Shown: in pieces, positions 1-5,363 of the stretch | Layout: every line of letters starts with the position of its first letter | How positions within the stretch are numbered: position 1 is the first letter of the stretch | NCBI GenBank assembly: GCA_003535335.1 | Contig: DOHJ01000186.1 | Coordinates: 1 to 5,363 of the forward strand | Source: Paracoccaceae bacterium | Lineage (GTDB): Bacteria > Pseudomonadota > Alphaproteobacteria > Rhodobacterales > Rhodobacteraceae | DNA: 5,363 nucleotides | Direction of reading: 5' to 3' | Translations under genes and position numbers: made by a program | The notes under the pieces: generated by a model | What the model saw: the letters and a program-made list of their open reading frames with translations, nothing else | Databases searched by the model: none | Told to the model about the DNA's origin: nothing

Positions 1-243
1 CATTTGTTTCAAGCCGTCCAGATCGGACAGCCCGGTCTCCATTGGTTTGACCAGCAATTTTCCCGCGTCAGCCGCCGAAATTCCGGGAAAAGGCACCGAT
101 ACAATCAGAAAAGGCACCTGAATATCCGGCTCGCCCTCTTTGGGCAGGTTGATATAGGCCATCGTGCCGGCCAAAAGCGATAGCATGATAAAGGCCAGCA
201 CCATGCGGGCCCGCCCAGCAGCCCAATCCACAATTCCGGTCAT
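1..243 (-). CDS. RND efflux transporter permease subunit, N-terminal fragment
   Basis: This is the first 81 codons of an inner-membrane RND (HAE1/AcrB-type) proton-driven exporter; the rest lies beyond the left edge. The ATG at 243-241 overlaps the adaptor gene's TGA at 242-240 (ATGA), so the two are probably translationally coupled. Residues 13-30 form a hydrophobic helix matching TM1. After it come N-L-P-K-E-G-E-P-D-I, the beta-rich V-P-F-L-I-V-S-V-P-F-P-G, and A-D-A-G-K-L-L-V-K-P-M-E-T at about residues 59-71. In this family the P-x-x-x-P-D-I / P-G-x-x-x-x-x-x-x-x-x-x-x-x-P-x-E pattern opens the first periplasmic porter domain. Known for the family: it exports drugs, detergents or other amphiphiles through an adaptor and a TolC-type channel. 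The substrate cannot be told from this fragment. Nothing in the visible part is broken. A full-length protein would be about 1000 residues. Confidence 0.9.
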   Translation of the reverse strand, partial: MTGIVDWAAGRARMVLAFIMLSLLAGTMAYINLPKEGEPDIQVPFLIVSVPFPGISAADAGKLLVKPMETGLSDLDGLKQM

Positions 244-1526
244 GGCAAAACCTCGCGGTAAGTGGCATCAACCTTGACGCCTTTGACCACATATTCATGG
301 CCCGCCGTAATCACGTTAATCGTATCTGGCAGCCCCGCCACCCAAACGCCTTTGCGACTGTCTCTGATGATGTTAACCGGCGCGAAATCCACGATGTTGT
401 TTTCGGTGACAAACCGAACGCCCAGTTGGCCGTCATTATCAAGCGTAAGCGATGATTTGGGCAATAAATGCGCCAGCGTTCCCGGAGTTAATATTGCAAT
501 TTCAATGGATTGCCCATCACGAATGCCAAGGTTTTTATTTGGAATTTCAATTTCCACCCGAAAGGTGCGCGTGCTTGGATCTGCCGAGCGCGACAGGAAT
601 GTGACCTGTCCGGTCACTTCGCGCCCTGTTGCCAAACGGGCACCTGCCGACATGCCGATGCTGAGCTTGTCAATTTGGGTTTCGGGGGCAAAACCGACCA
701 GTTTGATCGGGTCCAGCTGGATAATTGTGGCACAGGGCGCACCCGGTTGCAGTAACGCGCCCAATTCGGCCGTGTCGGTTTCCAGCAAGCCCGCGAACGG
801 GGCGCGGATTGTCAGGTTGTCGATATCTTTTTCAATGCTGACCACCGCTGCATTGGCCGCTTCGATATTTGCGCTGGCCAATTGCTGTGCTGCCTTGGCC
901 GATTGCTGTGCCGCATTGGCGGCCTCGATGCCTGAAAGGGCGCGTTGCAGGGCGGCGGTTGTTGCAGCCAGTCGGGTTTGCGAGGCAAAGCCACCTTCTT
1001 TTAGGCGCCGCGCCGCGTTTTCATTGATTTTGGCTTCGGCCAATGTGGCCTCGGCACCGGCCAGCTGGGCTTTGGCCGAGGCGATCCGGGCTTTGGCTTC
1101 GGGCAGCATGGCTTTTGCGCCGATTAACTGTGCTTTGGCTTGGGCCAGTGATGCGGGGCGGGTGCCTGGGTCAAGCTGGCACAGCACCTGTTGCGCCATG
1201 ATTTTTGCGCCTTTGCGCAGCGGTTCCGAAATGACCTTGCCTGATGTTTCGGCCATAACCGAAACCTGACGCGCGGCTTGGGTCCGGCCGCGTAACACCA
1301 CGGCGCTTTGGGTGGATTTTGCCGAGGAACGCAAGGCAACAACCGAAACGGTTTTTTTATCCGGTTGGGCGGATTCGGCACCGGTTTTGTCCGTCGTATC
1401 GGCTTGCCCGGCTGCGGGGTTTTCTGTCGGGCCTGCTGCAAAGCCGGTTAAACGATCCCGCTCAAACACCAGTAAATACAAAAACGCAGAAACCAGTAAT
1501 GCGATTACGATATGGGTCAGTTTCAT
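240..1526 (-). CDS. RND efflux periplasmic adaptor (HlyD/AcrA-type membrane fusion protein)
   Basis: A 428-residue adaptor that should link the inner-membrane RND pump to an outer-membrane TolC-like channel. Residues 4-20 are an N-terminal hydrophobic anchor; no lipobox Cys is present. Residues 27-60 are a low-complexity linker. The first lipoyl half spans about 76-118 (V-M-A-E-T-S-G-K-V). An alanine-rich alpha-hairpin follows at about 122-236, with its tip near R-R-L-K-E-G-G-F-A-S. The second lipoyl half, I-R-A-P-F-A-G-L-L, is at 240-248, and a beta-barrel (about 275-348) plus membrane-proximal domain complete the protein. The length is usual for RND adaptors. The start is supported by GAGG at 1535-1532, five bases before the ATG. 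It is the first gene of the operon, followed directly by the permease. A palindromic operator-like site upstream suggests repression by a ligand-responsive regulator (inference). Substrate unknown. Confidence 0.93.
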   Translation of the reverse strand: MKLTHIVIALLVSAFLYLLVFERDRLTGFAAGPTENPAAGQADTTDKTGAESAQPDKKTVSVVALRSSAKSTQSAVVLRGRTQAARQVSVMAETSGKVISEPLRKGAKIMAQQVLCQLDPGTRPASLAQAKAQLIGAKAMLPEAKARIASAKAQLAGAEATLAEAKINENAARRLKEGGFASQTRLAATTAALQRALSGIEAANAAQQSAKAAQQLASANIEAANAAVVSIEKDIDNLTIRAPFAGLLETDTAELGALLQPGAPCATIIQLDPIKLVGFAPETQIDKLSIGMSAGARLATGREVTGQVTFLSRSADPSTRTFRVEIEIPNKNLGIRDGQSIEIAILTPGTLAHLLPKSSLTLDNDGQLGVRFVTENNIVDFAPVNIIRDSRKGVWVAGLPDTINVITAGHEYVVKGVKVDATYREVLP

Positions 1527-1597
1527 TAGTGCCTCGGTCTTTGCGGGTTAACAGTTTGAAAAAACAGGTTATTTTGGGTTTTATCGCCGTTAACCTA

Positions 1598-1625
1598 CTT
1601 ATAACGCCATTACATGCTGACTAAA
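1598..1625 (-). promoter_or_regulatory. Candidate sigma-70-type promoter for the efflux operon
   Basis: Read on the minus strand, TTTAGT (1625-1620) and TATAAG (1603-1598) are separated by 16 bases. The -10 matches TATAAT at five of six positions; the -35 is weak (three of six). Transcription would begin near 1591, giving a leader of about 65 bases before the adaptor ATG. The -35 lies inside the left arm of the palindrome at 1620-1639, the expected layout for a repressible promoter. The call is inferred from sequence only. Confidence 0.45.
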
Positions 1626-1639
1626 CTACCCAGTTTAGT
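1620..1639. promoter_or_regulatory. Perfect palindrome ACTAAACT-N4-AGTTTAGT, probable repressor operator
   Basis: Two exact 8-bp arms, ACTAAACT (1620-1627) and AGTTTAGT (1632-1639), flank the spacer ACCC. It has no U-tract and stands between two divergent operons, so it is not a terminator. Its size and symmetry fit a dimeric helix-turn-helix repressor. RND pump operons are often controlled by TetR-family proteins that bind sites of this kind (established for AcrR, TtgR and MtrR as classes), so a TetR-type regulator is the natural guess. No regulator gene is in the window. The site overlaps the candidate -35 of the efflux promoter and lies about 165 bp upstream of the right-hand operon. Confidence 0.6.
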
Positions 1640-1656
1640 TTGTGAGCGCAATATTT

Positions 1657-1683
1657 TTGTCGTCAGATTTATATAGGTATAGA
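1657..1683 (+). promoter_or_regulatory. Weak candidate promoter for the yfgM-bamB-der operon
   Basis: TTGTCG (1657-1662) and TATAGA (1678-1683) each match the sigma-70 consensus at four of six positions but are only 15 bases apart, shorter than the ideal. A start near 1690 would give a leader of about 110 bases that includes the whole stem-loop at 1715-1788. An alternative is TTGGCA (1706-1711, five of six) with a very poor -10 near 1728-1733. Neither is convincing. An operon promoter must lie somewhere in this region unless transcription comes from outside. Confidence 0.25.
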
Positions 1684-1714
1684 TGTTGGCAATGTTAACA
1701 GGCTCTTGGCAAAC

Positions 1715-1788
1715 TTGGTTGCTATGCGCTAAGACAGTGCCAGAATTGAAAGCCGAAACAGGCTGCGCCGCTTAGCGCATGCAATCGG
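1715..1788 (+). promoter_or_regulatory. Long imperfect stem-loop in the leader of the yfgM-like gene
   Basis: The arm 1719-1733 (TTGCTATGCGCTAAG) pairs with 1771-1784 (CTTAGCGCATGCAA): fourteen Watson-Crick pairs with one bulged T at 1723. Further pairs, mostly G-T, could extend it to 1715/1788. Inside the 37-base loop, AGCC (1751-1754) can pair with GGCT (1761-1764). A local hairpin, TGCGC (1764-1768) with GCGCA (1775-1779), uses part of the same right arm and so excludes both of those pairings. The structure ends five bases before the Shine-Dalgarno at 1793. There is no run of T after it, so it is not a classical terminator. It does not match a riboswitch class I recognise. Function is unknown; folding is predicted by eye. 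Confidence 0.5.
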
Positions 1789-1792
1789 TGTC

Positions 1793-1797
1793 AGGGG
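1793..1797 (+). promoter_or_regulatory. Ribosome binding site AGGGG fixing a GTG start
   Basis: AGGGG lies six bases before GTG at 1804. The only nearby ATG (1802-1804) is followed at once by TGA, so it cannot start the gene, and this site therefore supports GTG as the start of the yfgM-like gene. Confidence 0.7.
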
Positions 1798-1803
1798 TGA
1801 AAT

Positions 1804-2460
1804 GTGAGCGAAACAGACAGTTTTATTGAGGAAGTCAGCGAAGAGGTGCGCCGCGACAAGCTGTTTGCGTTGATGCGCAAATATGGCTGGGTCGGTATTT
1901 TGGCAGTTTTCCTGCTGGTTGGCGGGGCGGCATTTAACGAATGGCGCAAGGCTTCCGAGCGCAGTGCGGCTCAGGATTTGGGCGATCATCTGCTTTTTGC
2001 GCTAGAGCAGCCCGAAGCTGCGGATCGCAGTCAGGCACTGTCCGAAATCAAAGGCGAAACCTCTGAAACGCGGGCTTTGATTGCGCTGCTGGCGTCTGCA
2101 GAGGCGCAATCGAGCGGCGATTTAACGGCTGCGGCTGCGGCCCTGAACGGTTTGATTTCAGATACAGCCGCGCCAAAATCATTTCGTGATCTGGCAACCC
2201 TGAAACTGGTTTTACTGCAAGCTGCCGAAATGCCGATTGAGGCGCGTCGCGAAAGCCTGACGTCACTGGCCAGCCCCGGTGCGCCGTTTCGGTTGCTGGC
2301 AGAAGAACAGCTTGCCATGCTCGATGTCGAAGAGGGCAACAAGGACGCGGCTATTTCCCGCCTGAAAGACATTATCGGCGATGTCGAAGTCACTGCGGGC
2401 TTGCGTAATCGTGCGTCCCAGTTGATTGTGGTGTTGGGCGGAAAAATTGAAGCTTCGTAA
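1804..2460 (+). CDS. yfgM: YfgM-like membrane-anchored tetratricopeptide protein (TPR_21 family)
   Basis: A 218-residue protein. The charged N-terminus (1-26, E-E-V-S-E-E-V-R-R-D) is followed by one transmembrane helix at about 28-44 and an entirely alpha-helical, alanine/leucine-rich periplasmic domain resembling degenerate TPR repeats. The length is close to E. coli YfgM (about 206). E. coli YfgM is an inner-membrane ancillary subunit of SecYEG working with the periplasmic chaperone PpiD; that role is known for the family and is inferred here. The GTG start is chosen because AGGGG sits six bases upstream and the overlapping ATG runs straight into TGA. The gene is followed after 36 bases by bamB and then der, the same order as in E. 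coli, which strongly supports the assignment although the domain sequence is divergent. The protein is intact. Confidence 0.85.
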   Translation: MSETDSFIEEVSEEVRRDKLFALMRKYGWVGILAVFLLVGGAAFNEWRKASERSAAQDLGDHLLFALEQPEAADRSQALSEIKGETSETRALIALLASAEAQSSGDLTAAAAALNGLISDTAAPKSFRDLATLKLVLLQAAEMPIEARRESLTSLASPGAPFRLLAEEQLAMLDVEEGNKDAAISRLKDIIGDVEVTAGLRNRASQLIVVLGGKIEAS

Positions 2461-2483
2461 ATTCGGGGCAGATTTGTTAGGTT

Positions 2484-2488
2484 GAGGG
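2484..2488 (+). promoter_or_regulatory. Ribosome binding site GAGGG for bamB
   Basis: GAGGG lies eight bases before ATG at 2497 and favours that start. The longer reading frame from TTG at 2482 would overlap this site and has no good Shine-Dalgarno at the right distance. A second possible site, AAAGG (2527-2531), lies seven bases before GTG at 2539. Confidence 0.6.
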
Positions 2489-2496
2489 CGGCCAAG

Positions 2497-3876
2497 ATGA
2501 TAAATGAACGCAATATCCAGTGCATTAAAGGCACTAAAGTGTTTAAAACAACCGGTATAATTGTTGCAATCGCCGCGGTTGGCCTGCTTGCCAGCTGTAG
2601 CCGAAAAGATTTGCCATTGCAGGGCAAGCGGCTTGATTTGCGCACACCGCTAACTGCGGATGCAGCGGACGGCGGCCAAACCGGTGCCGGTGATCGGGTG
2701 AACCGCGCGGTGCCGATTAAACTTGCGCCAACTGTGAACCATAGTAAATGGACCCACAGGAACGGCACGGCTGAACACCGCATTATCCACCCCGCATTGT
2801 CGCGCAACCTGACCCGTATCTGGAGCGCCTCTATTGGTAAAGGTGATAGTCGCAAACACCGCATCACGGCAGATCCGGTGGTTTTGGATGGCCGGATTTT
2901 TACGCTGGATTCAAAGGCCGGCGTTATGGCGCACTCGACAAATGGCAACGCAATCTGGTCGCATGACATCACGCCAGCCTCGGATCGCACGGGCGAGGCT
3001 TCGGGCGGCGGAATTGCGGTTGAAGGCAATACTGTTTTTGTCACCACCGGATTTGGTGCGCTGGTTGCGTTAAACGCGGCAACCGGTGCTGAACTCTGGG
3101 TGCAAAAACTGGAAAGTGCCGCCACCGGTGCGCCAACTGTGCGCGACGGGCTGGTTTACGTGACCTCGCGCGATAGCCGCGCTTGGGCGATTGACGCGAA
3201 AAACGGACGCATTAAATGGCAACTTCCCGGCGCGCCGACACCATCGGTTATGGTTGGCGGAACGGCCCCCGCAGTGTCTGAAAAATTTGTGGTCTTTCCG
3301 TTTGGCTCTGGTGAAATGATAGCGGCGTTTCGCAAAGGCGGCGTGCGCACCTGGGCCTCGATCATTTCTGGCAAACGCCGTGGTCGCGGCTATGCAACCA
3401 TCACCGATATCACAGCCGATCCGGTCATTTACAAGGGCGTGGTTTATGCCGGCAGCCAATCGGGGCGTGTTGTTGCGGTTGATCTAAACAACGGCGAGCG
3501 GATCTGGACCGCAAAAGAGGGCGCTTACAGCCCGGTCTGGCCCGCAGGTAATTCGGTGTTTCTGATTTCGGACGAGGCAAATCTGGTGCGTCTGGATGCC
3601 GCCACGGGCGAACATATCTGGAATATCCAGCTGCCTTATTACGTTAAGGCAAAACCACGCCGCCACAAAGAAATTTTCGCCCATCATGGTCCGGTTATGG
3701 CCGGTGGCCGTTTACTGGTGGCCAGTGGTGACGGGCAAATCCGGTCTTATAATCCGGTTGACGGCGCGCTGATATCCTCGGTTGAAATTCCCGGTGGGGC
3801 CACCACAAATCCGGTTATTGTGAATAATGTGCTGTATGTTGTTTCCACAAAGGGCCAACTTCACGCTTTCCGTTAG
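2497..3876 (+). CDS. bamB: BamB-like outer-membrane lipoprotein, PQQ-type beta-propeller
   Basis: A 459-residue lipoprotein from the ATG at 2497. A hydrophobic stretch (20-32) leads to the lipobox L-A-S-C; Cys34 would be acylated, and Ser at +2 predicts outer-membrane delivery by the E. coli Lol rule. After a linker of about 70 residues come WD-like propeller blades, each ending in a tryptophan motif: N-G-N-A-I-W (149-154), T-G-A-E-L-W (196-201), N-G-R-I-K-W (236-241), N-G-E-R-I-W (332-337) and T-G-E-H-I-W (370-375). In the family, BamB is a scaffold that binds BamA and helps insert outer-membrane beta-barrels; it is not a PQQ enzyme. It is longer than E. coli BamB (392) because of the linker and a basic insert near 385-392. 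GTG at 2539 is a serious alternative start, giving a 20-residue signal region of classic shape. Operon mates are yfgM and der. Confidence 0.9.
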   Translation: MINERNIQCIKGTKVFKTTGIIVAIAAVGLLASCSRKDLPLQGKRLDLRTPLTADAADGGQTGAGDRVNRAVPIKLAPTVNHSKWTHRNGTAEHRIIHPALSRNLTRIWSASIGKGDSRKHRITADPVVLDGRIFTLDSKAGVMAHSTNGNAIWSHDITPASDRTGEASGGGIAVEGNTVFVTTGFGALVALNAATGAELWVQKLESAATGAPTVRDGLVYVTSRDSRAWAIDAKNGRIKWQLPGAPTPSVMVGGTAPAVSEKFVVFPFGSGEMIAAFRKGGVRTWASIISGKRRGRGYATITDITADPVIYKGVVYAGSQSGRVVAVDLNNGERIWTAKEGAYSPVWPAGNSVFLISDEANLVRLDAATGEHIWNIQLPYYVKAKPRRHKEIFAHHGPVMAGGRLLVASGDGQIRSYNPVDGALISSVEIPGGATTNPVIVNNVLYVVSTKGQLHAFR

Positions 3877-3924
3877 GCGCAGTTTGCTGTATCGGGGCTG
3901 CTTCACCGGTCTTTGGAGCGAAAG

Positions 3925-5363
3925 ATGAGCTTTACACTTGCCATAGTGGGGCGCCCGAATGTGGGCAAATCCACCCTGTTCAACCGTCTGGTTGGTAAAC
4001 GTCTGGCGCTGGTCGATGATCAGCCCGGCGTAACGCGTGATTTGCGCGAAGGTGCGGCGCGTCTTGCCGACTTGCGATTTACGGTGATTGACACGGCCGG
4101 ATTGGAAGAAGCCACGGATGAAAGCCTGCAAGGGCGCATGCGCCGATTGACCGAGCGCGCGGTTGATATGGCCGATATCTGCCTGTTTATGATTGACGCG
4201 CGCACCGGCATTAACCCGACCGATGAATTTTTTGCCAACCTGTTGAGAAAGCGGGCGAAAAACGTGATTCTGGTTGCGAATAAATCCGAAGGCCGCGCCG
4301 CTGATGCGGGTGTTCTCGAGGCCTATTCACTGGGCTTGGGCGAACCTTTGCGCCTGTCTGCCGAGCATGGCGAGGGCATGAGCGAGCTGCTCTCTATTTT
4401 GATGCCAATCGCAGATGAATTAGCCGAAAAAGCGGTGCAGGATGCGCCTGAAACTGATGTAGATGTCGAAGAAGATGATGATGGCCCGCGTGTGCCGACC
4501 AAAACAAAACCGCTGCAAATTGCGGTTGTGGGCCGGCCCAATGCGGGTAAATCAACGCTGGTAAACCAGTTGCTGGGCGAGGAGCGTTTGCTGACTGGCC
4601 CCGAGGCGGGAATCACCCGCGACGCGATTTCGGTGATGATGGAATGGGACGGGGTGCCGATCCGGATGTTTGACACAGCCGGCATGCGCAAAAAGGCGCG
4701 TGTTCAGGAAAATCTTGAGAAATTATCGGTGTCTGACGGTCTGCGCGCGGTGAAATTTGCCGAAGTTGTGATCGTGTTGATCGACGCGGAAATCCCGTTC
4801 GAGCAACAAGATTTGCGCATCGCCGATCTGGCCGAACGCGAGGGCCGCGCGGTGGTTTTGGCGGTGAATAAATGGGACAGCGAGCGCCACAAGCAACAAA
4901 AACTGAAAGATTTGCGTGAAAGTTTTACCCGCCTTCTGCCGCAATTGCGCGGCACACCTTTGGTGACGATTTCGGCTCTGACCGGCAAAGGCATGCCGCG
5001 GTTGCAAGAGGCGGTGATGAAAGCCCACGAGGTCTGGAACCGGCGCGTGGCAACGGCCGAATTGAACCGATGGCTGCTGGATATGGTCGAGGCCCATCCG
5101 CCACCCGCACCGGCTGGTCGGCGGATCAAATTGCGCTACATGACACAGGCCAAAACCCGCCCGCCGGGCTTTGTGGTGATGTGCTCATTGCCGGATAAGT
5201 TACCGGCCAGCTATTCGCGTTATCTGGTGAATGGTTTGCGTGACAGTTTTGATATGCCCGGCACGCCAATCCGGCTCTGGATGCGGTCGCAAGCGGATAA
5301 AAATCCGTATAAAGACAAGAAAAAATCAACGCCCAGCCGGTTGCGAAAACATCTGGACAAGCC
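3925..5363 (+). CDS. der: Ribosome assembly GTPase Der (EngA), 3' end cut by window edge
   Basis: 479 codons are visible with no stop; only a few C-terminal residues are missing. Der carries two tandem GTPase domains and a C-terminal KH-like domain and is needed for 50S subunit maturation. Domain 1: G-R-P-N-V-G-K-S-T (9-17), D-T-A-G (56-59), N-K-S-E (119-122), S-A-E (145-147). An acidic linker (E-E-D-D-D) joins it at about 170-190. Domain 2: G-R-P-N-A-G-K-S-T (203-211), D-T-A-G (250-253), N-K-W-D (315-318), S-A-L (350-352). The KH-like domain runs from about 373 to 453 and ends in a basic tail (K-D-K-K-K-S). The first N-K-x-D motif has Glu in place of Asp, which I recall as common in Rhodobacterales Der. 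The ATG has GGAG at 3915-3918, six bases upstream. It sits 48 bases after bamB and is probably co-transcribed. Confidence 0.97.
   Translation, partial: MSFTLAIVGRPNVGKSTLFNRLVGKRLALVDDQPGVTRDLREGAARLADLRFTVIDTAGLEEATDESLQGRMRRLTERAVDMADICLFMIDARTGINPTDEFFANLLRKRAKNVILVANKSEGRAADAGVLEAYSLGLGEPLRLSAEHGEGMSELLSILMPIADELAEKAVQDAPETDVDVEEDDDGPRVPTKTKPLQIAVVGRPNAGKSTLVNQLLGEERLLTGPEAGITRDAISVMMEWDGVPIRMFDTAGMRKKARVQENLEKLSVSDGLRAVKFAEVVIVLIDAEIPFEQQDLRIADLAEREGRAVVLAVNKWDSERHKQQKLKDLRESFTRLLPQLRGTPLVTISALTGKGMPRLQEAVMKAHEVWNRRVATAELNRWLLDMVEAHPPPAPAGRRIKLRYMTQAKTRPPGFVVMCSLPDKLPASYSRYLVNGLRDSFDMPGTPIRLWMRSQADKNPYKDKKKSTPSRLRKHLDK

Noticed and set aside
262..1269. Long open frame on the plus strand opposite the adaptor gene
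   Set aside because: Its product has no recognisable domain, and the frame exists because the alanine-rich minus-strand gene has few stop-generating codons on its complement. The minus-strand adaptor is clearly the real gene.
1546..1595. Inverted repeat GGTTAAC / GTTAACC as a hairpin in the adaptor leader
   Set aside because: Seven pairs around a 36-base loop, mostly because GTTAAC is itself palindromic; a stable hairpin is unlikely.
1686..1712. Direct repeat TTGGCAA at 1686-1692 and 1706-1712, 20 bp apart
   Set aside because: Two 7-bp copies could be tandem activator sites, but with only two short copies and no good promoter nearby this is not separable from chance.
2031..3125. 364-codon open frame on the minus strand across yfgM and bamB
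   Set aside because: It spans two well-supported plus-strand genes and the gap between them, is rich in Ser/Arg/Pro as antisense frames are, and matches no family.
3877..3924. Search for a terminator or promoter between bamB and der
   Set aside because: No stem with a T-run and no convincing promoter; only the GGAG ribosome binding site for der is evident.
4323..5129. Several minus-strand frames opposite der
   Set aside because: Der is intact with all GTPase motifs; these frames have low-complexity Ser/Arg-rich products typical of antisense shadows.
1..5363. Search for a mobile element, CRISPR array, tRNA or defence system
   Set aside because: No transposase or integrase, no regularly spaced repeats, no tRNA cloverleaf and no base-composition break; all protein-coding space is taken by recognisable efflux and core genes.

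Overview
The window looks like an ordinary stretch of alphaproteobacterial chromosome, most likely a Rhodobacterales (Roseobacter-group) species of moderate GC. This rests on the style of the proteins (the Der N-K-S-E motif, a BamB with a long N-terminal linker, an N-terminally anchored YfgM-like protein) and on codon use. I cannot name the species. No mobile element, CRISPR array, tRNA or rRNA gene was seen.

Left part, minus strand (1-1526): a two-gene RND efflux operon. A periplasmic adaptor (membrane fusion protein, 240-1526) is followed, with an ATGA overlap, by the first 81 codons of the inner-membrane RND permease (1-243), which runs off the left edge. An outer-membrane partner and a regulator gene are not in view.

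Middle (1527-1803): a 277-bp divergent intergenic region and the richest non-coding part of the window. It holds a candidate minus-strand promoter for the efflux genes. A perfect 8-4-8 palindrome overlaps its -35 element and looks like a repressor operator. There are three copies of GTTAAC, one inside a near-match to a CtrA box on the -10. A long imperfect stem-loop lies just upstream of the GTG start of the right-hand operon, with a possible 30-codon leader ORF across it.

Right part, plus strand (1804-5363): three closely spaced genes, yfgM-like, bamB and der, with 36- and 48-bp gaps. The first two proteins belong to envelope biogenesis (SecYEG/periplasmic chaperone ancillary factor and BAM-complex lipoprotein). 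Der is the double-domain GTPase of 50S ribosome assembly. The order matches the yfgM-bamB-der cluster of E. coli, so this is a conserved core neighbourhood. der is complete except for its last few codons.

I see no convincing new biological system. The best places to look again are the operator palindrome and the structured leader in 1527-1803.
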